Shown one piece after another: positions 44,855-53,950 of a DNA stretch of 64,000 bases. This stretch comes from Flavobacterium sp. (lineage in GTDB: Bacteria > Bacteroidota > Bacteroidia > Flavobacteriales > Flavobacteriaceae): positions 310,001-374,000 of the forward strand of contig JADGMX010000041.1 of NCBI GenBank assembly GCA_015234525.1. Direction: 5' to 3'. A program made the position numbers and the translations under genes. How positions within the stretch are numbered: the first letter of the stretch is position 1; each line of letters opens with the position of its first letter. The notes under the pieces are model-generated. The model worked only from the letters and a program-made list of their open reading frames with translations. It did no database searches and was not told the DNA's origin.

Positions 44855-45716
44855 AAAGCCATTCCTTATTGCCGAAATCGGTTGCAATCACAAAGGAGAA
44901 ATGGAACTCGCAAAAGAACTCATCAAAATTGCAAAGATCTTTTGCGGTGCCGATGCGGTTAAGTTTCAAAAGAGAAACAATCGCGAACTTCTAACTGAAG
45001 AACAATACAACGCGCCACATCCAAATCCGGCAAATTCGTACGGAGATACGTATGGAGCTCACCGTGAATTCCTGGAATTTGATGTTGCTCAAAACAAAGA
45101 ATTAAAAGAATATTGCGAGGAATTGGGGATTATATATTCGACCTCAGTTTGGGATTTGACTTCAGCTAAAGAAATCACATCGATCAATCCGCAGTTCATC
45201 AAAATTCCATCAGCTTGTAATAACAATTACGAGATGCTTGACTGGCTTTGCAAAAATTACACTGGTGAAATTCATATTTCAACCGGGATGACGACCAAGG
45301 ACGAAACCGAAGATCTTGTGAATTTCTTTATGGAAAGAGGACGCAACATGGATTTGGTACTTTATAACTGCACCTCGGGTTATCCTGTGCCGTTTAAGGA
45401 TGTTTGCTTATTGGATATTTTGATTCTTCAGGAAAAATATGCTGATAAAGTAAAATCAATTGGTTTTTCGGGTCATCACCTCGGAATCGCAGTCGACATT
45501 GCTGCCTACACCCTTGGAGCAAATATCATCGAAAGACATTATACGTTAGACCGCACCTGGAAAGGGACCGATCACGCTGCATCGCTTGAGCCAATGGGAC
45601 TTCGCAAGCTTTCCCGAGATCTTGAAGCTACGTACGAAGCGCTTCGCTACAAAGAGAAAGACATTCTCGATATCGAGCAAGTTCAACGAGACAAATTAAA
45701 AAACAAGAAAGTTTAA
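44835..45716 (+). CDS. N-acetylneuraminate synthase family protein (NeuB-like), lacking C-terminal SAF domain
   Basis: PFLIAEIGCNHKGEMELAKELI...GADAVKFQKR...KIPSACNNNYEML...HISTGMTT...GFSGHHLGIAVDIAAYTLGANIIERHYTLDRTWKGTDHAASLEP; 293 aa total. Confidence 0.9.
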   Translation: MKKTEYKKPFLIAEIGCNHKGEMELAKELIKIAKIFCGADAVKFQKRNNRELLTEEQYNAPHPNPANSYGDTYGAHREFLEFDVAQNKELKEYCEELGIIYSTSVWDLTSAKEITSINPQFIKIPSACNNNYEMLDWLCKNYTGEIHISTGMTTKDETEDLVNFFMERGRNMDLVLYNCTSGYPVPFKDVCLLDILILQEKYADKVKSIGFSGHHLGIAVDIAAYTLGANIIERHYTLDRTWKGTDHAASLEPMGLRKLSRDLEATYEALRYKEKDILDIEQVQRDKLKNKKV

Positions 45717-45719
45717 TTT

Positions 45720-46736
45720 ATGAATCAAACCTTTGTCTGTTGCTCGACCTATCATGTTTATTTGTCGATTATCGAAGCCTATAAGTTCAAGTACGAAGGC
45801 CACGATTCGATACTGATATTTTTTGTCGATCATATTGAAGGTATTGAGGAATTTGTCGATAACGTCGCGAAAATCGGCGTGTTCAAGAAAGTCCTCAAGA
45901 TTCAGGGTTACACGTTAATCCGAAATTTAAAGCAACGATACGGCGCGTGGAGGTATTTTACTCAACGTGCCTCAATCGTGGTTGATCTTTATCAGAAAAG
46001 CAATCCGGAACTGGTCGAATATGATGCCTTTATTGCCAATTCTCAGATTAATCTTTTTCAAATCAATCGCACCCGGGCGTACTTTCTGATAAAATATCCC
46101 GAAAACCATTTCCGAATGTACGAAGACGGTTACGGAACCTACACTCAGAAGCTTCCGGCAATGCGTCACTTTAACCGAAAATACATTACCAAATTTCCGG
46201 TGTTAAAAGGACATGATCCTCAGATTAAAGAAGTCGTGGTGAGCTTTCCTGAAAAAGTTGTCGATAAAGTTTTGATTCCGAAATTGAAAAAACTCAACAT
46301 TCAGGCGCTTGAAGACGGCATCAGGGAAGAAGATAAGTGCAAAGTTATAACTTCAATTATCGGCGACGTATCAGTAATGCGTGAGCGCGCCACCATTGTA
46401 ATTACGCAGCCAATTTCCGAAGACGGAATCTGTACCGAAAACGAAAAGAAAAAACTTTACGGAGATATTATCGATGCCGAGATCGAAAGCGGACATATGG
46501 TCTATCTCAAAACACATCCACGCGAACGAACAGTCTATTCCTACGAGAAAGATGGCTTGTACAATTTGCCGAAATATTTTCCACTCGAGGTTTTTAACCT
46601 TTCTAAAAATTTGATGATCGAAAGAGCTGTATCATTTTATTCAACTGCGCTCTATAACCTCAAACATGTTGATGAGAAAGTATTGCTTGGTGAGGATTAT
46701 CTCCAAAAAGCAATCGTCAAACTTAGAAAGCGGTAA
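45720..46736 (+). CDS. Glycosyltransferase family 52-like (candidate sialyl/polysialyltransferase-type)
   Basis: CCSTYHVYLSIIEAYKF...FRMYEDGYGTYTQ...ITQPISEDGICTENEK...VYLKTHPRERTVYS...NLPKYFPLEVF. Confidence 0.6.
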   Translation: MNQTFVCCSTYHVYLSIIEAYKFKYEGHDSILIFFVDHIEGIEEFVDNVAKIGVFKKVLKIQGYTLIRNLKQRYGAWRYFTQRASIVVDLYQKSNPELVEYDAFIANSQINLFQINRTRAYFLIKYPENHFRMYEDGYGTYTQKLPAMRHFNRKYITKFPVLKGHDPQIKEVVVSFPEKVVDKVLIPKLKKLNIQALEDGIREEDKCKVITSIIGDVSVMRERATIVITQPISEDGICTENEKKKLYGDIIDAEIESGHMVYLKTHPRERTVYSYEKDGLYNLPKYFPLEVFNLSKNLMIERAVSFYSTALYNLKHVDEKVLLGEDYLQKAIVKLRKR

Positions 46737-47804
46737 CTACTTTAGAAGATCCCGATAAACCTCAAAATACTGTTTTGCGGCGTTCTCCCAAGTGAATTCG
46801 TTTGAGCGGGCGATCAATTTTGGTACAATCAGTTCGGCATTAGTTTCGAATTCGGCCATTCCGCGATTAAAAACCGACGCCATGTATTGCGGATCGAAAT
46901 CTTCCCAATAGTTTGCCAGATCGCCACCGATTTCCGGAAGTGATGTTTTATCGGAAATAAATACCGGCTTGCCAAATCGCATTGCCTCGATTACCGGAAG
47001 CCCGAAACCTTCCCGCAACGACGGAAAAACAAACGCCTTACAATTATTGTAGTAATATTGCCGCTCGATATCGGATACTTTTCCGACTAGCGTCACACGA
47101 TCAGCAATGCCAAGCGATTGTGCCCGGGTTTTAATTTCTTCGGCTTCTTTAGTCGAATTTTTGCCGGCAATGACAAGTTCATAACCAGATATATTCGCAA
47201 GCATTTCGACAAGGGTAATAAAATTTTTACGTCCGGTTATTTCGCCAATCGCAAATAAAAAGGGTTTGGTAGGAACGTAGTTTGGACGGTAATTTTCAGG
47301 AAACACGATCTCTTTAATCGGATTTCCATTGTAAATAACGTATTGCGGAACATCTGGAACCTTATACCACTGGTGCGTTGACGATTTTGCAAAGTTCGAA
47401 ATATACGTGATTGCAACGCTCTTGCTGAGTTTCTCCTGAAATTTCTGATGCTCTTCAAATTGCATGTAGTTTTCAGGATTTCGAACAAATGGCGTGTTGT
47501 GAACCGTTAATAAATACGGAACGTTACCGTGCGGCTCGATCTTAGTGTTTTGATTTAACGAATGCCAGAGGTCGTAATTCTTTCTGATCCGAAAAGCAGG
47601 ATATCGCTGAAACGAATAGTACCGTTTGTAAGAAAATGACTTGCCAAACTCGGATTTTAGATAATTGAGGTTTTCAGCGAGAATTTCAAATTTGAACTCG
47701 TCCTGATTCACATCTCGCAAACTTCGGAGTAAGTGTAAATTAAACTGTCCGAATCCAAAATACAGGTTTTTAATATGATGCGACTCTAAAAAAATCGTTT
47801 TCAT
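46737..47804 (-). CDS. Glycosyltransferase (GT4/GT1 type)
   Basis: FLFAIGEITGRKNFITLVEML...LVIAGKNS...AFVFPSLREGFGLPVIEAMRFGKPV. Confidence 0.92.
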   Translation of the reverse strand: MKTIFLESHHIKNLYFGFGQFNLHLLRSLRDVNQDEFKFEILAENLNYLKSEFGKSFSYKRYYSFQRYPAFRIRKNYDLWHSLNQNTKIEPHGNVPYLLTVHNTPFVRNPENYMQFEEHQKFQEKLSKSVAITYISNFAKSSTHQWYKVPDVPQYVIYNGNPIKEIVFPENYRPNYVPTKPFLFAIGEITGRKNFITLVEMLANISGYELVIAGKNSTKEAEEIKTRAQSLGIADRVTLVGKVSDIERQYYYNNCKAFVFPSLREGFGLPVIEAMRFGKPVFISDKTSLPEIGGDLANYWEDFDPQYMASVFNRGMAEFETNAELIVPKLIARSNEFTWENAAKQYFEVYRDLLK

Positions 47805-47883
47805 TCACAAAATCGTTTGCACAATATTACCCATAAATTTCTAAAGTGATTCCATATTTTAAACATTGTTGTATTTTAGCGCT

Positions 47884-48648
47884 ATGAAAAGTGTATTCAG
47901 CAAAACCTATACTGACCGTGCGCAGGAAATCACGACGATGATAGCTGGTTTTGACACTCAAGGTGAACTCTTTATCGCGGGGCAACGCAACATGATCAAG
48001 CTTTTTCACTTAAGCGATGTCACGTTAAATGTTAAGTCGTTCCGGATTCCGAATCTTGTAAATCAAATCGCCTACAAATATTTTAGACGTTCTAAAGCGC
48101 GCAGATCGTTCGACTTTGCGAATGTTTTGCTGGCTAAAGGAATTGGCACGCCTCAACCGGTTGCGTACTTCGAATGTGGTTCAGCGCTATTGTCCAAAAG
48201 CTACTACATTAGCGAGCAATTGGTTGCTGATCTGACTTTTCGTGAACTCACAAACGATTTAAACTATCCCGATCACGAAAATATTTTGCGGCAGTTTACG
48301 CAGTTCACTTTCGAACTTCACGAGAAAGGAATTGAATTTCTCGATCACACGCCGGGTAACACATTAATCCGAAAAATTGATGAGGGCAAATACGAGTTTT
48401 TCCTGGTCGATCTGAATCGGATGAGGTTTCACAACTCGATCGACTTTAACACGCGGATTGCCAATATGAGCAAGCTGACCAATATTGATCAGATCATTTC
48501 GGTTATGAGCGATGAGTACGCGAAATTATACGGAAGACCAGCAGCGGAAGTTCATAATTGTCTGATTCAACACACTGAAAATTTTCAAAAGAGACTCGTT
48601 AATAAGAAATGGCTGAAGAAAAAGCTTTTGTTCTGGCGTAAAAAATAA
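47884..48648 (+). CDS. Kdo/lipopolysaccharide kinase-like protein
   Basis: KSVFSKTYTDRAQ...FDFANVLLAKGIGTPQPVAYFECG...LHEKGIEFLDHTPGNTLI...FLVDLNRMRF. Confidence 0.8.
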   Translation: MKSVFSKTYTDRAQEITTMIAGFDTQGELFIAGQRNMIKLFHLSDVTLNVKSFRIPNLVNQIAYKYFRRSKARRSFDFANVLLAKGIGTPQPVAYFECGSALLSKSYYISEQLVADLTFRELTNDLNYPDHENILRQFTQFTFELHEKGIEFLDHTPGNTLIRKIDEGKYEFFLVDLNRMRFHNSIDFNTRIANMSKLTNIDQIISVMSDEYAKLYGRPAAEVHNCLIQHTENFQKRLVNKKWLKKKLLFWRKK

Positions 48649-48651
48649 AGT

Positions 48652-49464
48652 ATGAAAGCATCTGTTATCATGAGTACCTATAATTCTGAAGAATGGCTCG
48701 AAAAAGTCATTTGGGGATTTAGCGTACAAACTGAACAGGATTTTGAAATTATCATTGCCGACGATGGTTCAAGGCCAAAAACCAAGCAGCTGATCGACGA
48801 TTTGCGAACCAAGATCAGTATGCCGCTGGTTCACGTCTGGCAAGAGGATGAAGGCTTCCAAAAGTCGCGGATCCTCAATAAAGCAATTGTTGCGTCTTCA
48901 ACTGACTATCTGATTTTTACCGACGGCGACTGCATTCCGCGTCAAGATTTTGTTGAAACGCATCTGAACTATCGTGAAAAAAACTACTTTTTATCTGGCG
49001 GTTATTTTATGTTGCCGATGGATATCTCAAAGGCGATTACCAAAGATGATATCGTATCACAACGTTGCTTTGATATCAAATGGCTTTTGCGAAACGGCTT
49101 AAAACGAACATTTAAAAACACCAAACTTCGCGTTTCGGGTTCCGTTGCAAAATTTCTAAACTCAATAACCCCAACAAATGCGTCGTGGAATGGTCACAAT
49201 GCGTCAGGATGGAAAGAAGATCTGGTAGCAATTAACGGTTTTAACGAGGACATGCAATATGGCGGACAAGATCGGGAACTTGGCGAGCGGTTGTTCAATA
49301 AAGGGCTAAAGTCGAAACAAATCAGATATAGTGCGATTTGCATCCATTTGGATCATGCCCGAGGTTATGTCAATAAGGAAACTTGGCAGAAAAACTACAA
49401 CATCCGCAAGAACGTTAAGATCAATAAGATCGTTCGCACTCCGACGGGTATCGAAAAATTGTAG
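48652..49464 (+). CDS. Glycosyltransferase family 2
   Basis: KASVIMSTYNSEEWLEKVIWGFSVQTEQDFEIIIADDGS...LIFTDGDCIPRQDFVE...NGFNEDMQYGGQDRELGERL. Confidence 0.92.
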   Translation: MKASVIMSTYNSEEWLEKVIWGFSVQTEQDFEIIIADDGSRPKTKQLIDDLRTKISMPLVHVWQEDEGFQKSRILNKAIVASSTDYLIFTDGDCIPRQDFVETHLNYREKNYFLSGGYFMLPMDISKAITKDDIVSQRCFDIKWLLRNGLKRTFKNTKLRVSGSVAKFLNSITPTNASWNGHNASGWKEDLVAINGFNEDMQYGGQDRELGERLFNKGLKSKQIRYSAICIHLDHARGYVNKETWQKNYNIRKNVKINKIVRTPTGIEKL

Positions 49465-50517
49465 TTACTTTTTCAAAATCCGATTCACGAAGTCTTTCAG
49501 GCGGTTTTCGTAAAGTTCAGGTGTCAGCTTTTGATAGAGCTCAGACGTGCATTTCTTAAACTTTTTAGGGTGATCACTTCCATATATTTCCGGGTAGAAA
49601 TCCTGTAAATGTACCGCCACGTGACGATATTCGTCGGCGAGCATATCCCATGAAGATTTGTTGATCCATGGCGAGAAAATGGTAAAGGTCGGAATGTCGA
49701 GAGCTTTTGCCATATTGACTGCTCCGCCTTCATTTCCGATTAACGCATTACATTGTGAAAGCACACCTAGAAATTCACGGAGGCCGCCGATATAAAGATC
49801 TAAACGGATTTTAGTTTTGGTTGATTCGCTGCAAAAATTATAAATTTCGTTGGCTTCTTTCGCCTGCGACGGAATATAATTGAACAGCAACACCATATCG
49901 CCAGCTGATGCAATCATGTCCAGGTTTTTAGCCATGATTTCTGCCGGAAGGCTTTTGTCTTTGGCACTTCCCAAAATGCTGATCATAATCACCGGAAGGT
50001 TTTGATCGAGATTTTGAAGTTTGTTCCTTGCCGCTGATATTTCGGGATCCGACAAATATATTTTTGGAAAAACCGGCGTAATCATCTTTTCGGTTAACGC
50101 GTTTGCAAGTTGCAGTCTATGAAAAATTGATGAGCCGCTGACATTTTTTGCGGGTATGACCAATTTGGTGTAGAAAATGCCGGTGTACCATTTTTTCCAA
50201 CCAATCCTGATCGGTGCTTTTGAAAAATACGTAGGCAGAATGCTTTCCCATCGGCCATAAGCATCAATAACCGCATCATACTTATCTCGTTTCAGTTTTT
50301 CGCCATAGGAGATTAACGTCGAGAACCGATTTTTCCTTGGCGGATGAAAATCAATTAGTTGGTCAATATATGGATTCCTTTCTACAACCGGTCGGGTGGC
50401 CGGCTGAACCATGTAGTGGACTTCAGCATTGGGCATTGCATCTTTGATGGCCTGGCAGATTACGGTGCTTGCCAACACATCTCCAATCATCTTTTGTTGG
50501 ATGACAAGAACTTTCAT
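49465..50517 (-). CDS. Glycosyltransferase family 9 (heptosyltransferase-like)
   Basis: MKVLVIQQKMIGDVLASTVICQAIKDAMPNAEVHYMV...LIGNEGGAVNMAKALDIPTFTIFSPW. Confidence 0.9.
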   Translation of the reverse strand: MKVLVIQQKMIGDVLASTVICQAIKDAMPNAEVHYMVQPATRPVVERNPYIDQLIDFHPPRKNRFSTLISYGEKLKRDKYDAVIDAYGRWESILPTYFSKAPIRIGWKKWYTGIFYTKLVIPAKNVSGSSIFHRLQLANALTEKMITPVFPKIYLSDPEISAARNKLQNLDQNLPVIMISILGSAKDKSLPAEIMAKNLDMIASAGDMVLLFNYIPSQAKEANEIYNFCSESTKTKIRLDLYIGGLREFLGVLSQCNALIGNEGGAVNMAKALDIPTFTIFSPWINKSSWDMLADEYRHVAVHLQDFYPEIYGSDHPKKFKKCTSELYQKLTPELYENRLKDFVNRILKK

Positions 50518-51332
50518 TATACCGCTACGTCGTATTCGCGAAGTGCGTCGTTAAGCGAAGTTTTGAGATCGGTTGACGGTTTGCGTTTACCGATGATAAG
50601 TGCGCATGGAACCTGAAATTCTCCCGCTGCAAATTTTTTGGTATAGCTACCCGGAATCACCACTGATCTTGCCGGAACAACACCTTTTATTTCTACCGGC
50701 TCGTTTCCTGTAACGTCGATGATTTTTGTTGATGCTGTCAGACAAACGTTGGCGCCAAGTACGGCTTCGGCTTCAACGCGTACGCCTTCAACGACAATGC
50801 AACGCGAACCGATAAATGCGCCATCTTCAATGATAACCGGCGCGGCTTGCAACGGTTCAAGAACGCCACCAATTCCGACGCCACCACTCAAATGTACATT
50901 TTTCCCAATCTGCGCGCAGCTGCCAACTGTTGCCCAGGTGTCTACCATTGTTCCTTCATCGACATAAGCACCGATATTAACGTAACTCGGCATTAAAATG
51001 ACACCTTTTGAAATATAGGCACCGTGTCTTGCCACTGCTGATGGAACCACGCGGATGCCGCGAGCAGCGTAATTTGTTTTAAGCGGAATCTTATCGTGAA
51101 ATTCAAATATGCCAACCTCGTGTGTTTCCATTTTCTGAATGGGAAAGTAAAGAACAACCGCCTTTTTAACCCATTCATTGATTTGCCATCCGGCAGATGT
51201 AGGTTCGGCAACGCGAAGTTCACCACGGTCTAAAAGATCAACAACTTCTCTGATTGCAGTGGTAGTCTCTGAGTTGGCAAGTAACGATCGGTCGAGCCAA
51301 GCGGCTTCTATAACTGATTTGAGGTGGTTCAT
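50517..51332 (-). CDS. dapD: 2,3,4,5-tetrahydropyridine-2,6-dicarboxylate N-succinyltransferase
   Basis: VVPSAVARHGAYISKGVILMPSYVNIGAYVDEGTMVDTWATVGSCAQIGKNVHLSGGVGIGGVLEPLQAAPVIIED. Confidence 0.96.
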   Translation of the reverse strand: MNHLKSVIEAAWLDRSLLANSETTTAIREVVDLLDRGELRVAEPTSAGWQINEWVKKAVVLYFPIQKMETHEVGIFEFHDKIPLKTNYAARGIRVVPSAVARHGAYISKGVILMPSYVNIGAYVDEGTMVDTWATVGSCAQIGKNVHLSGGVGIGGVLEPLQAAPVIIEDGAFIGSRCIVVEGVRVEAEAVLGANVCLTASTKIIDVTGNEPVEIKGVVPARSVVIPGSYTKKFAAGEFQVPCALIIGKRKPSTDLKTSLNDALREYDVAV

Positions 51333-51383
51333 ATTTAGTTTTTGACAAATATAAACCCAATTTTTTAATTGATCGTACGGCGA

Positions 51384-51767
51384 TTATTTAGAAATCGAAT
51401 ATTTTGGCGACGGATCTTGAAAGCAAAGGTCGATCAAGTAGCGCTTGCGGTCATTGTAAACATACATTTTTTGGTCGGTGATAAGCATCACCGTAATGTC
51501 TTTTTGAAACTGATCCTTACATAAATAGATAGCGCCGTTTTCAGGTAGTAACCTAATCGAAACAATGCTGAGATCGAATATTTCGTCGCGAAATTGCAAT
51601 CCGATTTTGTTGTTTGAGAACAAAACCGTTCGCTCTGATTCTTCCGCCTGAGATTCCCATTGTGCTTCGCTGATGCGAATTTGGGTTTGGTTGAAAGTAA
51701 ACGTTTTATCCTGTGCGAAACCAATCGCAGTTACTAAATACACTAAGGCAGGAAACAATGATCTCAT
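51384..51767 (-). CDS. Secreted hypothetical protein
   Basis: MRSLFPALVYLVTAIGFAQDKTFTFNQTQIRISEAQWESQ; signal peptide. Confidence 0.65.
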   Translation of the reverse strand: MRSLFPALVYLVTAIGFAQDKTFTFNQTQIRISEAQWESQAEESERTVLFSNNKIGLQFRDEIFDLSIVSIRLLPENGAIYLCKDQFQKDITVMLITDQKMYVYNDRKRYLIDLCFQDPSPKYSISK

Positions 51768-51829
51768 CAAGCTAAAATATCGAGCAATATAGAAATTATA
51801 TAACAATAGTCTAAAATTATGTAACATTT

Positions 51830-51948
51830 GCATGAGCGATTGGAGCGGGAAAGCCCGGAGCTTGCGAGGACTTGCAGCGGAAAGCGCGACGGCCGGACCA
51901 CTTTACATCTTTAATAGCTTTTACTTGAAGGCCGGCATGCCCAAAAAA
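51830..51948 (+). repeat. Family B intergenic repeat, copy 2
   Basis: GCATGAGCGATTGGAGCGGGAAAGCCCGGAGCTTGCGAGGACTTGCAGCGGAAAGCGCGACGGCC...GGCCGGCATGCCCAAAAAATCG. Confidence 0.82.
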
Positions 51949-51969
51949 TCGTAATTTTGAACAAAAAAA

Positions 51970-52380
51970 ATGGGACGAATCCTCGCATTAGATTATGGTT
52001 CGAAGCGTACCGGAATTGCCGTCACCGATGAAATGCAAATTATTGCTTCGGGGCTGACAACCGTTGAAACGCCCGGGCTTTTAAAGTTTTTGGAGCAGTA
52101 TTTTGCGACTGAAAAAGTTGATGCTGTGCTTATCGGCAAACCGGTGCAGATGAATAATCAGCCATCGGAAAGTGCGGCGGAAATCGAGAAGTTCGTTGCG
52201 AAATTTGAAAAAGCTTTTCCAGGTAGAAAAGTTGAGAGAGTTGACGAGCGTTTTACCTCAAAGATTGCGTTTCAGTCGATGATTGATAGTGGAATGAAGA
52301 AAAAACAGCGTCAGAACAAGGCGCTAATTGATGAAATTTCGGCGACGATTATGTTGCAAGATTACTTAAGCCGCAACTAA
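51970..52380 (+). CDS. ruvX: Holliday junction resolvase RuvX/YqgF
   Basis: MGRILALDYGSKRTGIAVTDEMQIIASGLTTVET...VERVDERFTSKIA. Confidence 0.95.
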   Translation: MGRILALDYGSKRTGIAVTDEMQIIASGLTTVETPGLLKFLEQYFATEKVDAVLIGKPVQMNNQPSESAAEIEKFVAKFEKAFPGRKVERVDERFTSKIAFQSMIDSGMKKKQRQNKALIDEISATIMLQDYLSRN

Positions 52381-52453
52381 AATTGATTTGTTTTCTCTGA
52401 AGTTTTAGTAAAGCTATAACATAATTTCGACTTAACTTTGCGTGTAAAAGGAC

Positions 52454-53950
52454 ATGTCTGAATCTACTTCAACACAATCTACAGAAGTCGTTTTAATAGG
52501 AGCCGGGATCATGAGTGCCACTTTAGGTGTCATGTTGAAAGAACTGCAACCCGACTTAAAAATAGAAATATACGAAAGGCTTGATGTTGCCGCAGCGGAA
52601 AGTTCGGATGCATGGAATAATGCCGGTACCGGACATTCAGCATTTTGTGAGCTCAATTATACTCCTGAGCGCGAGAATGGTGACATCGATATTACCAAAG
52701 CGCTGAAAATAGCCGAATCATTTGAAATTTCTCGTCAATTCTGGTCGTATTTGGTGACAAGCGGAATGGTGAAATCGCCAACCGAATTCATCCGAAGCGT
52801 GCCACATATCAGTTTTGTTTGGGGCGAGAAAAATCTGATATTCCTCAAAAACCGCTATAATGCGCTTGTCAAACATCCGTTGTTTGCGAAAATGGAATTC
52901 AGCACTGATTTCAATCAGCAAAAAGATTGGATGCCGCTCGTAATGGAAGGTCGGGATGAAACTACAACCACGGCTGCCACCAGAATGCAACTCGGAACTG
53001 ATGTTAATTTCGGCTCATTAACCAGAAGCATGTTCGGCGATCTTATGAAACGCGACGGTGTGAAAATGCATTTTAACCATGAGGTTCGCCGACTAAAGCA
53101 AAAAGCTGACGGCCGTTGGCAAGTTGTCGTAAAAGACCTTGAAACGGGTGAAAAACGTAAAATCAGAACTAGGTTTGTTTTTATTGGCGCCGGTGGTGGT
53201 TCGCTACGATTGCTTGAAAAGGCCGATATTCGGGAAGGCGACGGTTATGGCGGATTCCCGGTCTCGGGTCAATGGTTGCGTTGTACCAATCCGGATATCA
53301 TTGAAAAACATGAGGCGAAAGTTTATGGAACGGCGTCGGTTGGCGCGCCACCAATGTCGGTTCCGCATATCGATACCCGAATGATCAATGGCAAAAAAGA
53401 ACTTCTTTTCGGTCCTTACGCCGGATTTACGACTAAATTCCTGAAGAACGGATCTTACCTGGATTTGCCCGCGTCAATCCAGTTCAACAATATTTTCCCG
53501 ATGCTTTCGGCGGGTTTCAAAAACCTTCCTTTAACAAAGTATCTTATTGATCAGGTTCGGCTTTCACCTGAAGCACGCTTGGATGCTTTACGCGAATATA
53601 TGCCTGAAGCGGAACTTAAAGATTGGGAACTTGAGGTAGCCGGACAACGGGTTCAAGTGATTAAAAAAGACAAAGACGGCGGCGGTGTACTTGAATTCGG
53701 GACCGAAGTTGTCACCAAAGAAGATGGTACGCTTGCGGTTTTACTCGGAGCGTCGCCGGGAGCGTCAACTTCAGCGTCAATCATGATCGATTTGATTAAA
53801 AAGTGTTTTAAGTCGCAGGCTGAAACTCCGGAGTGGCAAGCAAAATTAAAAGAGATGATTCCGTCGTACGGTCAGAAGCTCAATGACGATGCCGCGCTAT
53901 TGGAACAAATCCGAACCTATACGTCTGAAACGCTGAAGTTGGTCAATTAA
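52454..53950 (+). CDS. mqo: Malate:quinone oxidoreductase
   Basis: VVLIGAGIMSATLGVMLKELQPDLKIEIYERLDVAAAESSDAWNNAGTGHSAFCELNYTPE. Confidence 0.96.
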   Translation: MSESTSTQSTEVVLIGAGIMSATLGVMLKELQPDLKIEIYERLDVAAAESSDAWNNAGTGHSAFCELNYTPERENGDIDITKALKIAESFEISRQFWSYLVTSGMVKSPTEFIRSVPHISFVWGEKNLIFLKNRYNALVKHPLFAKMEFSTDFNQQKDWMPLVMEGRDETTTTAATRMQLGTDVNFGSLTRSMFGDLMKRDGVKMHFNHEVRRLKQKADGRWQVVVKDLETGEKRKIRTRFVFIGAGGGSLRLLEKADIREGDGYGGFPVSGQWLRCTNPDIIEKHEAKVYGTASVGAPPMSVPHIDTRMINGKKELLFGPYAGFTTKFLKNGSYLDLPASIQFNNIFPMLSAGFKNLPLTKYLIDQVRLSPEARLDALREYMPEAELKDWELEVAGQRVQVIKKDKDGGGVLEFGTEVVTKEDGTLAVLLGASPGASTSASIMIDLIKKCFKSQAETPEWQAKLKEMIPSYGQKLNDDAALLEQIRTYTSETLKLVN

